Source: Gracilariopsis chorda
Lineage: Eukaryota > Rhodophyta > Florideophyceae > Gracilariales > Gracilariaceae
Reading direction: 5' to 3'
Assembly (NCBI GenBank): GCA_003194525.1
Contig: NBIV01000030.1
Span: 62,001 to 126,000, forward strand
Length of the DNA stretch: 64,000 nucleotides
Under the pieces are notes generated by a model, which ran no database searches, was not told the DNA's origin, and saw only the letters and a list, made by a program, of their open reading frames with translations. Positions 34,661 to 45,890 of this stretch are shown in pieces. Made by a program: the position numbers and the translations under genes. Every line of letters starts with the position of its first letter. Position 1 is the stretch's first letter.

Positions 34661-35345
34661 ATGCGTAGAATTTTTAATAAAATCAGAGACGTCCCAAAAG
34701 GCTCAGTGCATAAAGTCCAGAAACAGTTCAGACGACGCTTCAAGTGTTTTCAAGTCTCCGAAAATGACATGAACGGTGACACTTCTAATATCTTAAATGG
34801 TGGATGCCTTGACATCGGAGCTGAAAGATCTGTTATTGGTAAAGCTCAAGCTGAAACGTACTGCAGACAATACAAAATAACACCGTATAAAATAAAGTCT
34901 CGCATTCGCTACCGACTAGGAAACTCAAAATTCCAAAGCATTGCTCAGATTCCAATACGTATTTTGGTTCCAGATGGACTAATTCTCAAGCTATGTGTCG
35001 ACATCATAGACTGTGATATACCACTTCTGCTTGGTTTGGATTTCTTGGATCGTGAAAATCTCTACGTAGACAACACTGACAATAAATGGCTATGTAAGAA
35101 CGGCCGTAGCATGCCAATAACTCGCAAATTCGGTCATTTTTATGTCGAGTGGAAAAGTTACACCAATTACTTCACGAAGTCAGAACTGCGTAAAATGCAC
35201 CTCCACTTCTACCACCCAACCGTTGACAAACTGTTCAACCTACTCAAACGTGCAAAAACAGGTGATGCAAACAAGGAAACATAGGATTTACTACGGGAAA
35301 TAACAAAGGCGTGTCAGACGTGTCAGCGATTTGCCAAAGCCCCAA
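34661..35345 (+). pseudogene. protease and integrase N-terminus of element B
   Basis: ORF from ATG 34661 to TAG at about 35284, then the same frame to about 35345. Retropepsin-like domain with GGCLDIGAERSVIG (near 34800) and PLLLGLDFLD (near 35020), followed by the integrase zinc domain MHLHFYHPTVDKLFNLL (near 35190-35250) and CQTCQ after the stop (near 35312). The protease Asp is kept here, unlike in element C. Confidence 0.8.
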
Positions 35346-37440
35346 CGATTTCGAGTTTCTTTCCCACAAGGAGTCATTTTCAATCAGAATCTAGCCATTG
35401 ATCTGTTTTCATTATAAAGAGACGATTTTTGCATGTTGTCAATTTACAAACACATTTCAGCGCCGCTCGATTACTCAGAAGTCAATCGTTGGATGCAGTT
35501 TGAAACGCTGTTCTAGAGTGCTGGGCTGCGGTATATAACAGGCTATCCAGATTCAATTCGTTGTGACAAAGGTTCAGTATTCGCTTCCTCGAAATGGAAA
35601 GATCTAATGACTTAATTTGGAATTGATTTCACTCTATCCGGAGTAGAAAATCACAAATCTATAGGAGCAGGAGAGCGATATCACGACCTTCTTCGTCGCG
35701 TCTTTCATAAAATTCAGTTTGACGCCAAGATTAAGGACGATGATCTGATAGTTGCTACAGCTGTGAAATCCATGAACGACATTATGAATCCAGAAGGTCT
35801 CGTTCCCTCTCTTCTCGTCTTTGGAGTATTGATCGGATTTCCTGGAGAATATGCAAAGCTTCCGGATCAAGAGGATTGCATGCAAGCTCTTATGACAGCG
35901 TGGTCTCAAATGAAAATCATCGCCAATGAAGTTTGACTGAAGCGAGCCCTCGAGTGACGGCTACCAGATGCAGTTTGCTACGAATCTACCCCCGGACAGC
36001 AAGTCTTGATCTATCGAGAAAAAGAACAGCCCCAATGGACCCGTCCCTTTACGGTCACCAAGAGATCAGGCAATCAGATTTTCGTAGAGAAGAAGGAGGG
36101 TGAAGTGCAACACAGCGTTTCTCAAGCGAAAGCATTTATACTTGATCAGCACAGTGATCCCCGAAACCCTAAAAAACGTGACATACCTAATAACTTTGAG
36201 CACTCGCTCAACTACATGCTTTCCAATTTGAAAGAAAATCAGATCAACTCATATAACGTCAAAGTTCATGAAGTTAGCCTGTTTTATGTAGAAGGATCTA
36301 GCCACCTATACATAACCGAATTATTGCACCCCAGAGACCCTCGAAGACACTCCGAAAAGTTTTCAAATGCCAAGAACATGGAAATAAAATGATTTATGAA
36401 GAAAGAAACGTGGAAAGTAGTTTCGAAAGCCGACCTTCCCGAAGTAGCGAATGTCATATGATCTCGTTTCGTACCTGCAATAAAAAACCAAGGTACCAAA
36501 TACAAGGTTCACAAAGCAAGATTAGTATTTCAAGGGTTTTATGACAAAGACCAAAACTATTTAATCCACAATGGGAGAACTGTGAGGCATGATACCGTCA
36601 GATTCATTATTTCAATTGCAACAATGCATAATTGGGCCATATGGAGCCATGATGTGACCCAAGCGTACATACAAAGTAACCAGAATCTTGCACGTACCAT
36701 TTACATCAAACGGCCACCGGGTATGAACATTTCAAATGATTACGTGTTTCTTCTGATTAAACCGGTTTATGGATTACCTGATGGTAGCAAGTATTGGAAC
36801 AAAACAATCATGTCCCACGTCAAGAACGATTTGAAGATGAGCACCCTCAAAGGAGATATTTTGGCTTTCTTCAAAAGATCTGAGGGGACACTCACCGGAC
36901 GTCTTGGGTCGTACGTCGATGAATCGATTATTACAGGAACGAAAGATTTCATGACATTTACCAACAAGACCCTGAAAAGGGTGATATGATTTCTCAGCTG
37001 GGATATCTAGTGCTACTTGCGGACATGAACAACCAGTGAAACATTATTCATTATAGGAGTTACAAGAGTCGTCCAGTTGTGAGATCAGTACTAGGAGCAG
37101 AAGTTTATGCGTTTGCTGACACATTTGACTGCTCCTTTACATTGAAACAGGATCTGAAAAAAGTACTGGAGCAATCCATCCCATTAAGAATATTTACCGA
37201 TTCCAAAAGTCTCTTTGATGTGATAAATAAATGGTCTGCGGCTGCCGAGCAAAGGTTCTTAATAGATATAACGTCCCTTCGTGAAGCATAAGATGCCTAA
37301 AAAATATCCGATGTTGGTCTTGTTAAATCCGAAAACAATCCAGCTGATATTTTTACGAAGAACATTTCTAACAAAGAGTAGAGGTCAATTGCAACTAAGA
37401 ATACGTTAGACCACAAAATTGAGCAATGGAAACTTCGAGA
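35346..37440 (+). pseudogene. integrase core, RT and RNase H remnants of element B
   Basis: 35346-36000 is integrase core with many stops. RT begins around 36370 and is clearest at 36582-36989: RHDTVRFIISIATMHNWAIWSHDVTQAYIQ (in two halves of the motif) and LIKPVYGLPDGSKYW; the YVDD box appears as SYVDESI. RNase H at 37079-37291 shows VLGAEVYAFADTF and IFTDSKSLFDVI, with the acidic residues still present. The frame is broken at 36389, 36989 and elsewhere. Confidence 0.75.
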
Positions 37441-37485
37441 CTGGAACAAGAAGTAGTGGAATGTTACAATAGAGGTAATCTGTTT

Positions 37486-37501
37486 AAAGAAAAAGAGCGA
37501 G
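37486..37501 (+). other. polypurine tract of element B
   Basis: AAAGAAAAAGAGCGAG directly before the right LTR, as expected for the plus-strand primer of an LTR retrotransposon. Confidence 0.7.
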
Positions 37502-37797
37502 TGATAAGCTTGCGTGGGTAACATATTGGGCACCCACGCAACTTTCAGTCACCTTCGAAAATTATGTAGTGTTGCATGGGTGCCGATTACGGAAGGAGTC
37601 CATTTCAGGTTCACAGAGGAATAGCCTCTGTGAAATATTTTTTAGTCTAGTCTACTATAATAGGCAAAGTCTAGATGGCTTCAACCATCTATTCCGGTAG
37701 CTAACTTTCACCATCTCTACCATCGCTTTTCTTTCAACCCTCATCAACATCATCATCACCATTAAAACTAAATTGCCGCACTTATTGTAGTACAACA
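37502..37797 (+). repeat. 3' LTR of element B
   Basis: 296 bp, same ends as the left LTR; about 40 mismatches to it by eye. Confidence 0.95.
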
Positions 37798-38159
37798 CCG
37801 ACGGTGGCAATCGTCGGCAAATGGCGTCGTCATAGTGACGCGCTCGCGTGCCAACGTGTCCGGGCGGGGATGCAGCAGCAAGAAGGCGCGGGAAGACCTG
37901 CGCTTAAATTCAGACGTAAATGGAGCAGATAGCTATGCCTGCGGCGTTTTTGAGGCTACTGAAAAGTGCGTGCTTCGTGTTTACAAAAACCTGCTCTTCT
38001 TATTTACAAGAACGCGCGGTTCTCACATTCAAACTAGAGTTTGTATTCAGTCATCTCAGTATATGCGCGAACCCGAACGAGCTTCTAACTGACTGGGTGG
38101 ATTCGAACGACGGCGGGCCAAAAAGCGCTTGAGCGTTGGGTATTAAGATGCAATATCGA

Positions 38160-40343
38160 AACACATGGCACGATGTATCATGGTGAAACACACAACCGTG
38201 TCTGAAGACGATGATGACGCTTTCAATGCGACGTCAGTCTCTGAAACAAAAACGTCGCGAAAACCAAGAGAAACAAATAAGAGCTCAAAGGCCTGTAGCA
38301 ATACGTTTACTACAGCAACAGAATTCATTACGATACGTTCTGTCAGTCACTAAGCTCTCTCTTGGAACTCTTTCCCGATTGAGGAAAGAATGAGTGAGGC
38401 TAGCAAACAGTACGTAGAATATGACGATTTGTTGCAAGAAATGAATAGTGGGCGAGAAACTGTGGTCAGTTATTGCGAGGAGGGGATGATAATATTCCAC
38501 ATGAAGGAAGTATCAGGATCTCGATAAACCGTAATCACTTCAATGCTGAAATCAATGACCATCGAAATAGCAGACGACGGAATAAGGCGTGTTTCCGAGA
38601 TAATACTCGTCTGATGACTGGGTTGGAGGCGTCCGATTTTGCCATTGCAATGTCCCTCCTCGTAAAATGGAATCGAAAGAAGATGCCATACTGATGGCCG
38701 AAAACCCGGAATATGTCAAAACATAATCCTGGTATCTTTGATGATCCTGGTTTAGTTTGGAATATATAGAATAGAGAGGTTAGCATTAACATGAATGAAA
38801 CTGAGAAAAGACTTGCTCCAGTAACGAAGAACCACGGAGGATTCAAGATATCGTTGGATAACCAAGGCAAACGTCTCACAGCTGTGATTACTTTCTCTGC
38901 TTATGGGCATGTAGTGCCACCGTTTTTCATATTTGCAAGCCAGTACATAATGAAAGAATGGTTTCGACCGTTGCCAGTAGAATCGTTTAAAGACCAACTC
39001 GGTTTTTCTCATTGGCTAACAGAGAAAGATTGGTTTCCGAAAGGTTCAATCATCACAGGCTCCAAAAACGGGTCCATGACCAAAGCTGTCATTCCGTTCG
39101 TTACTGATCATAGTATTCGCCACGCTTCACACATTGTACCGTGTATGAAAATGTGCTTGAAGCTCCATGGACATCGTTTGCGGAATGGCCATCACTGGTT
39201 GTCCAAATCCAAAGAGAGAAATATAGAAGTCGCTTAGAGTCCTGCACACACATCAAATTTCTGGAAAGCTTGCGGTCAATCAAGCAACAGGAGGTTCAAA
39301 ACCTATGCACACAAAACCTTCGAATGAATTATTACTCAATTCCATTTCGATTACGGTGACGTGGGTACAAAAGTAAAACTCGGGGTATCGCTTTTTTTCC
39401 AAGGCTGTCGTTCAAGAGGCATTTGTAGCCTATGGATTTCAGATTCCAAGAGTGGACAGCACAAGAGTGTCCCAATCAGCAACTTCAGGTAGTTAAACTT
39501 GAAATTCATTCAAGAAGATCGGCGGGTAATCGTAAGTAGGATGATGGTACGTCCATTGTTACCCAGCCCTTGTCAAAGCAAAATAAAAATTACGCTATTT
39601 TTTAGATAGTCGAACAGGGCCAGCAGACAACGAAAGCCATTATGGAGAGACGAAAAGTAACGAAGAAAAGTACATGGAGGTACCCGATTGAGCACTTGGA
39701 CCGTACACCTATAAGTCGTGAGGCACGAGCTGCATGCTTGACTGACGGTGAGCTAATGAAGCGCTTCGGAGAGGAGGATACGGCAGCCGTAGAGAAGAAA
39801 AGAAAAAAAGAAAGAGCAAAGCGAGAGAAAGCACCACGTACGCAAAAGAAAAATCAGGACGTTGCTGCAAGGAAATAAATGCTGGCCCTAGAAAGCGCGA
39901 ATGAGAAAGCTGAAGCTGCTCGAGAGTTCAAAGAAGCAGCAGCCCAAATAGCGCAAACATTCCGTCAAAAAGCCAAAATCGGTGCCGTGAAAAAGGCTTC
40001 AATAGCTCTGCAAACATTGGAAAGGTGCTCGAACCAAAATGGCGATGTCAAAAAGTGCAATAACAGCCAAACATCACCTGTTTTGCTTGAGAAGGGAAGA
40101 AAGCTGGCTAGAAACGAAAGTTTGAAGGTGATGTCTTTGCCAGAAGTCAATATGGCCGATCTGAGAGATGTAAAAGTTTGGGTGAGACTGAAAAGGTTTT
40201 TGGGGTGCGCAAGCAAATACTTGACCCACCGGTATCTAAATTGGCCGTTTTGGACCATTAAAATAGCCAAGGTCGTTGATATTCTCTTTGTATGCCAAGT
40301 AGATTTAAAACTGCTGAGAGTCTTGAATTTGACTTTTCTCTAA
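38160..40343 (+). pseudogene. pogo-like (DDE_1 type) transposase relic
   Basis: Several plus-strand frames form a decayed transposase. 38190-38393 is a basic, Gln-rich N-terminus. 38791-39237 is the best part: NETEKRLAPVTKNHGG (usual form N-D-E-T-G; the first catalytic Asp is Asn), FSAYGHVVPPFFIFASQY and HWLTEKDWFP match the usual order of pogo/Tigger-type DDE transposases (sA.G..lPP, then a Trp-rich helix). 39642-40343 is one frame with a single TAA (near 39876) and encodes a charged coiled-coil tail. Stops and frame changes make it non-functional. Terminal repeats were not found. Confidence 0.6.
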
Positions 40344-41050
40344 TTGGTTCAAATGATGAAAAAAAGCAGAAGTGGTGTTTGCAGGAATCTTGTTGTGGTT
40401 GCTTGGTCATGATACCCATGCATTAAAGAGCTATCATATTGTTATGGAGGAGTTTGTGGGCGACCAGACTGTGATGGGTAGGGCAGACTGGAAGTTTTGC
40501 ACTTTGGTTCCAAACGAAGGCGACGTTCCACTTTGCCCTGGATCGCCAAAAAAATGGATTTAGAGAATTAGTGAGTGCCCAGCCGGTTTCTCGGTCTTTG
40601 TGCAAAGCTAAACTGCCAAACTTGGCAGGCTGTCTTGAGAAGTAGTAGGCTCTCATTGGAGGAGAATGTTGTGTATAATAAACATGTGAGGGCTGAGATA
40701 CGAGCGATTTACGTGAAAGAGGTTCCATTTGCCTCACCCAGGAAGCATCGGCTGTTAAGCATGCGCACTGCTTGCGAAGCTAAAGTGATTGCTATTTTAA
40801 AGAACGGTGTCTATAATATAGAGCACTGGTAGACTTGCTCTCAAAGCCTGCCTACTGTTGGGGCTATATGTAAATAGCCGAATAGCAATATGCTCGGATT
40901 GCAAAGGCGTGCAGGCCTACTGTGTAAAGGCTGAATGCTGACTCTGCGCGACGTGTAAGCCGTACATTGGATATTGGCGATGGAAGCACCCTACTACTCG
41001 AATCAATCGTACCAACCTCCAAACACCTACACCCTTCCCCCCAAGAGTTC
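40344..41050. other. no gene supported
   Basis: Two short plus-strand ORFs (40372-40563 and 40575-40832) with protein-like composition but no recognisable domain. The right end holds the start of the Harbinger-like element, whose terminal repeat I could not place. Confidence 0.35.
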
Positions 41051-41055
41051 CGCAC

Positions 41056-42404
41056 CATGCCTGACAATCCCTCCCCCTGGTCTTTTAACTCGGGCTTGAT
41101 GGCTCTCTGCGAAGTGCAGGACAGAGAGGAAGAATCTTTACAAGCTCTTCTCGCTTGCGCCTCGGCAATTGCAAGTCAATGTGATACACAGACGTCAAGC
41201 TACAGAGGACGCACCTCTCATACCACCCAACATCAGTCAAGGTCCTTGCCAGTGGTACGAAGACTATCTACAGCCGAACCCCGTTTACCCAGCCTCAACA
41301 TTTCGTAACATTTTTCGTTCGCCCCTCGCTCTCTACTGGCACATCCACGACGATCTTTTCGAGGCAGAACTAGCTCTGCGGCATCGAAAAGACGCGTTTG
41401 GACTCCGCAGTCACAGCAGTCACCAAAAGGTATTGTTTTGCCTTCGTAGGTTGGGCAGCAACGTATCTTACTACGAAACGGATGACATGTGCCGCATGGC
41501 ACCAGAGACAGAACGCCAGTACTTTCGTTTGTTTTTACGTGCAGTCCTAGCCCAATAAGAACCCATGTTCTTGAACCACGAGCCGGAAGTTCATGAGCTG
41601 CAAGAGATCATCGAGCAGTACAACGAAGCTGGATTCCTTGGTTTTATTGGGTGTCTCGATTGTATGCATGTAAAGTGGAAGAATTGTCTTCGGTCTTTAA
41701 AGGGGCAATACCACAACCCGAAGGAGAGAAAAATTGCTAGAATCAGCTATGAGGCCCTCTGCGATCGCAACCTTCACTGCTGGAATTGGTACGCGGGACG
41801 ATGTGGTGGTAATAATGACATCTCGGTGCTGGACAACAGCCCTTTGGTGAACGACATCCTAGCAACCCGACGCCAAGTGTACATTCCAGGAGGTTACAAA
41901 GTGAATGGAGAGCTTCGTTTGTGGCTTCTTTACATTCTTGTGGACGACATATATCCGCCGTGGGCTATATTTGTTGGACCAAACCATTCGCTGGTGAATG
42001 AGAAGCAACTGAATATGACGAAGCGGCAGGAGGCGGTGAGAAAGAATATTGAAGGATTCTTCGGTTGTTGGTAAGAGCGTTTCATAATCCTTCAGCAGGA
42101 AAGGATGGAATGGAGTGACAAAGGGATCATCTTAATCCCAAATGTATGGGTTGTGCTGCACAATATGGTCGTGAAGATGCATCTTCAGGGGGAGCTTAAC
42201 GTGAAAGGACTTCAGGAATACAGCGCCGGTCTTGTTGACGAGTTCTTTTTGGTTCCTGCTGGGGGTACATCACAGAATATTGGCGAACAAAGTAATGCCA
42301 CACATGGCAGTGAGCCTGCTGCAGAACTGGCAAGTTTAATTGAGCGACACGAGGTGGTCACGCACCGCCCTGCTCACAAAAAGCTCTATTCAGCCCTAAA
42401 TTAA
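41056..42404 (+). pseudogene. PIF/Harbinger-like nuclease (plant-transposon type)
   Basis: The N-terminus MPDNPSPWSFNSGLMALC from ATG 41056 is in another frame than the rest; the frame shifts near 41165. From 41169 one frame runs to 42404 with TAA at 41556-41558 and 42072-42074. It shows the landmarks of the Harbinger-type transposase: GFIGCLDCMHVKWKNC (first Asp), NPKERK, GRCGGNNDISVLDNSP (second Asp), YPPWAIFV and RKNIEGFFGCW (Glu), followed by IPNVWVVLHNMVV. All three catalytic residues are still present, so inactivation rests on the two stops and the frameshift. The partner gene lies tail to tail at 42652-43423. Confidence 0.8.
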
Positions 42405-42651
42405 CACCTTTGGAACAGAAGCGGGAACGCCGCAGACTAAAACCCGCCCCAAACTACTCACATGAACTCGTAGGGATGGCCATCGCGCGCAAAGCGCGTG
42501 CGAGTGCCATACCAGCTCGTCTGACATATATGCAGGCGTATTGGCGGCTGCGAGTGCGTGCTCCGGAGAGGAGGCTTCGTCCTCTGCCGAAGGCGGGTTC
42601 GTCAGGCTCATTGCTTGAAGTGGCGAGGGAGACGCGCAAACACCGGCAGTT

Positions 42652-43423
42652 TCATTGAATAAGACTTCCAAGGCGGCGCTGCAGTTCATCAGCAGGAAGC
42701 GTCATCTGGCGAAGCATCTTCAAACGGAGCTCAAAAGAGCCGGCAACAACGCGATCTTCGCCTCTCTTCTTGATAGTTGCGGAGATTCCATAAATCGACA
42801 TAGCCATCTTGTGAGCTTTCGCCTCTATCTTTTCGCCATAATTTGTCATCTTCACGCTCTTCGGGCGGGAGCAGGACGGAGAATAAATTCTAACGTTCCC
42901 GACCGTCTGCGGCGTGGGTGCAGGGGTTGACGGGCGAATACCAGATTAGAAACTGGAAGTTTGTGAGTAACTTGGGCTCTTCCCGCTGGACCCATCCGCT
43001 TCAGAGGTCTCGTAATCAGGTTAGGCGGTGGAAAAGCCGCCACCAATGGACTGGGAAAACTTACGATGATGCCAAAGAAGCATAGCTGCTGCACCGTACG
43101 TAAGAGGAGGGGGTAGGCGAGCCTGCTCATCCTTCATTAACTTGTTCTTCTCCCGAAAAAGATGCATCACATTAGCAACGGTGTATTCTTCATTCTCGCC
43201 AGAGGGGATCTTTGCGCGATAAAGGTGATTAGCTGCAAGGTACTTCTGAAACACGCATTGAACAATCGTCCACTGGCACTTCAAGCTGCACGAAAATCTA
43301 GGGGTCTTGAATTCAGAATGGAAAAAGAATTGGCATTCAATGTCTGCCAAAAACATGTCGGCGTTCTGGTCAATAGGGTTGCGGGAATTGGCAAGCCAGG
43401 CAGGTGCAAGGGCTAGATGGCCC
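42652..43423 (-). pseudogene. Myb/NAM-associated-type DNA-binding partner gene of the Harbinger-like element
   Basis: Minus strand. The block 43423-43021 reads WLANSRNPIDQNADMFLADIE, then CSLKCQWTIVQCVFQKYLAANHLYRAKIPSG and VANVMHLFREKNK with Leu/Pro-rich end. This follows the pattern of the second protein of PIF/Harbinger elements (Trp-spaced trihelix or NAM-associated region: sw..vs.dpi...q....fw..i, then s...rW..iq..v.kf). A stop ends the frame at 43021; a Lys/Arg-rich C-terminal block follows in another frame (42855-42652). In intact elements such a partner binds the terminal repeats and brings in the nuclease. This copy is broken. Confidence 0.55.
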
Positions 43424-44227
43424 TAAGGGCTGAATTTGGTGCCCTTTTTTTGACATTGCGGCAGTTTCGCGGTGCTTCAAGACAGTTAGTGATGGTTGCG
43501 GACGGCTTTGCGGCTGGGATAGTGGTACGGGAAAGCTGGGTTGGTGCATAGGGGGTTTGTGGGTTTTGGCGGGATTTCGGTGACTAAATGCCAAGTGGAA
43601 GGGAGCGCTTGGTCCGAATATTTGGCTTTCGATGGTGAAATCGTTATGTGTGTCGCCATATCCAGTGCAATTTACATATGGACATAGCGATATGACTCCT
43701 GATTTTGGCGGTAACCGGCCCAGTAGACTTGCGAATATGAAAAGTTCGTCGCCAAATCGAACGAATTTACATATATACTCCCACGGTAGGAATGCTCTTA
43801 TAGGTGCCTATGTATAATTCCTACATAGCACAGACCCCATTCTACAAAAGCACCAAAGACTTGTGGGTTGTGTGAATCTGGGTGTATGCTCTTGCCATGA
43901 TGGCAGGGCGTGCACCCCAAAATTGCCATGCCCTGCCATCATGGCAAGACCATGCATCTGCATAAGCATGCAAAGCAGCAAGCGAGTCCACCACGTACCG
44001 GCAGCGCCCTCCTGACGCCCTGGGCCAAGGCCCCAGCCGTGACTGCCGGCCAGCGCCGCCTCCGCCACAAACCCCCGTACTGCCATTCCTCACATGCATT
44101 CACGTCTACATGCTTCCGCTCCTGTCCCCACACGTGCTCCTACTCCGCCCTCTGCGAAATCCCGCCCTTATCTAGGGCAACTAGCCTTGCTAGCGATGCC
44201 CACAGCTCGGCCAGCCGTCGTGGGCCC
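43424..44227. other. no gene supported; contains a strong inverted repeat
   Basis: G-rich then AT-rich sequence without a convincing ORF. Perfect 19-nt inverted arms stand at 43891-43909 and 43930-43948. Confidence 0.4.
43891..43948. repeat. 19-bp perfect inverted repeat with 20-nt loop
   Basis: Arms CTTGCCATGATGGCAGGGC and GCCCTGCCATCATGGCAAG match without mismatch. Each arm itself contains GCCATGATGGC or GCCATCATGGC, a near palindrome, so a cruciform with side arms is possible. The arms are too short for a typical miRNA precursor. Confidence 0.9.
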
Positions 44228-44499
44228 ATGGATCCCCAGGGTGTTGTACGCGATTCTGAAAATGCTGTGCAGGATGAGTCACCACGACCAAACCCTAATG
44301 GTACGGCAAGTACTTATTCTAGGAAGAGAACTGCACAACACTTGGCGCCCAAGTCTCCTGCATTCTCTCCAATTGACAATATTTCATCTCGCTTGCTGCT
44401 TTCTGTCTCTGAGTCTGCTGCTCCGAAGAGAAGACGCACCTATGCTGGATACAGTCATTCGTATGCTCTTTTTCAGCGTATTTTTCATCAAGTTGTGCA

Positions 44500-44533
<34 letters not shown>
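44228..44533 (+). CDS. hypothetical protein with C-terminal polyglutamine
   Basis: A 101-residue ORF from ATG 44228 (MDPQGVVRDSENAVQDESP) to TAA. It has a Ser/Pro-rich N-terminus, a basic patch PKRRRTY that could be a nuclear signal, and ends in about ten Gln from a CAG repeat; just after the stop the other frames are also CAG/CAA-rich. It could be the first exon of a larger protein or a relic of a transposon gene. No known domain. Coding status is uncertain. Confidence 0.3.
44498..44531 (+). repeat. CAG trinucleotide repeat
   Basis: CAG repeated about ten times with one CAA near the start; the following 50 bp are also rich in CAA and CAG. Confidence 0.95.
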
Positions 44534-44534
<1 letters not shown>

Positions 44535-44612
44535 ACCAACAAGAGCAAGGGCAAACACCAAAATAACCACCGCAACAGCAACCACAGTATCACAATGAAG
44601 AAGAGGTATACT

Positions 44613-44894
44613 TTATTTGTCTAGACAGACATCAAGCATAGTTAGAAGGAGTGGAATAGAGAAGAAGGTATTTAGAAGACGACAGTTTGCAGAAAACACC
44701 ATTCCATGCAGTAGCCCACGCACGTAAAGATTCGGTGCCTGGGCAGTGAGTTCATTCAGTACCACAGCAGCTGCTTTCCATTCAATTTTGTTTCCAGAAA
44801 TACGACGAAGTACCTCTTCTAGCTCCTCTAACAAGGAAAAAGAAAGTTCGAAGCCTTCCACCTGTGCCAGTACTGCATTTGTAACAATATGCAA
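44613..44894 (-). CDS. hypothetical ORF, helical leucine-rich fragment
   Basis: 93 codons on the minus strand, composition of a helical protein (LLEELEEVLRRISG, then AAAVVLNELTAQAP). No recognisable family, no promoter seen, and it may be a fragment of a larger decayed gene. Confidence 0.25.
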   Translation of the reverse strand: MHIVTNAVLAQVEGFELSFSLLEELEEVLRRISGNKIEWKAAAVVLNELTAQAPNLYVRGLLHGMVFSANCRLLNTFFSIPLLLTMLDVCLDK

Positions 44895-45516
44895 AGTCCA
44901 CGGAGACGATGACGGTACTTAATTATCCTGTTTGGCTTCCATTTCAATAAACGGGTAGAATGAAACAAAGTGCTGTGATGAACTAAAATCGTATGTCATG
45001 TTGCGATTGATAAAAGTTGCGTGGGGCCTGGACATGATCAGGTGGCTGGAACAATGTCCGTGGAATTATCTACTGCCCTCACCAGATGTTCTATAGGCGA
45101 AACAATACCTTAAAACGTATAATACCTTTTTTCGAGCTGTATTTTCATGTCAAGTATGTTTCTCACAATAAGTGATTATAGATTCTTGGATAGACCTAGT
45201 CGATAACACTGGAGGATATAATTATAGAACCATTGCGCATAAAACGTCGAATTTGGCAACCTACAAGCCAACTCGGGCCAGACCATTACTTCTCCCTTTT
45301 GCAACTCCCACCATCTCTTAGGGCAGTCTGCTCCTCCCTGCCATCAAACACACTCTTCACCATTCACCTCTTTACGTATTGCAGCTTCTTTTCTTGCAAC
45401 TTGCCAGGTACTTGTAATACGCTGCCCTTTTTTGGAGTCGTCTTGTGTAGAATACTGCACTTTGGCCGCTCACAAGACCTAAGGTTTTGGTCGTTCCTAT
45501 AGGCTATTGCACTACA
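44895..45516. other. intergenic, no gene seen
   Basis: AT-rich sequence with short ORFs only; nothing recognised. Confidence 0.4.
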
Positions 45517-45890
45517 CTAGTGTCTATCCGCCCGGATGTAATGTAGCTAAATGATTATTTTTGAAGGGTTTGAACCTTTCATACACGCGTGAGGAACGGT
45601 GTTTTTGAATCAAAAGTACGTTTTTGATATCAAAAAAGCCGGTTTTCTGAAGCTTTGTAGTAAACTAGTCATATTTTACAAGCACATCTCTATCAAACCA
45701 TCTGGTTGTATTACGTTTCTGCTTCTCACTTAGCATAAACAACAGAAGCTTAGAATGTTTGCTATACAAAAACATGTTGTATAACTTATACAGCTACAAA
45801 AGGCAAAAAAATCCGATCAAAATAACTAAAATTAAATGTAAAGTTGATTGTTTTGACCTCATATGAGGTCAGCGGTCCGCTAAACACTAG
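45517..45890. mobile_element. MITE (copy 2), related to the others only at its ends
   Basis: Begins CTAGTGTCTATCC and ends AACACTAG; TGACCTCATATGAGGTCA stands near the right end (about 45855-45872) but not near the left end. The inside differs from copies 1 and 3. It shares its right CTAG with copy 3, so the two stand end to end. Confidence 0.65.

Larger units (their letters stand above)
31634..37797 (+). mobile_element. Ty1/copia-like retrotransposon B with 5-bp target duplication and an extra zinc-finger ORF
   Basis: LTRs at 31634-31929 and 37502-37797 are both 296 bp, begin TGATAAGCTTGC and end ACA. CCGAC flanks both ends (31629-31633 and 37798-37802). The LTRs differ at about 40 of 296 positions, so the insertion is old. 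Internal order on the plus strand is zinc-finger ORF, AG-rich tract, gag, zinc knuckle, protease, integrase, RT, RNase H, then a purine-rich tract directly before the right LTR (37486-37501). All ORFs are broken. The protease motif LDIGAERSVIG groups it with element C rather than with element A. Confidence 0.95.
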
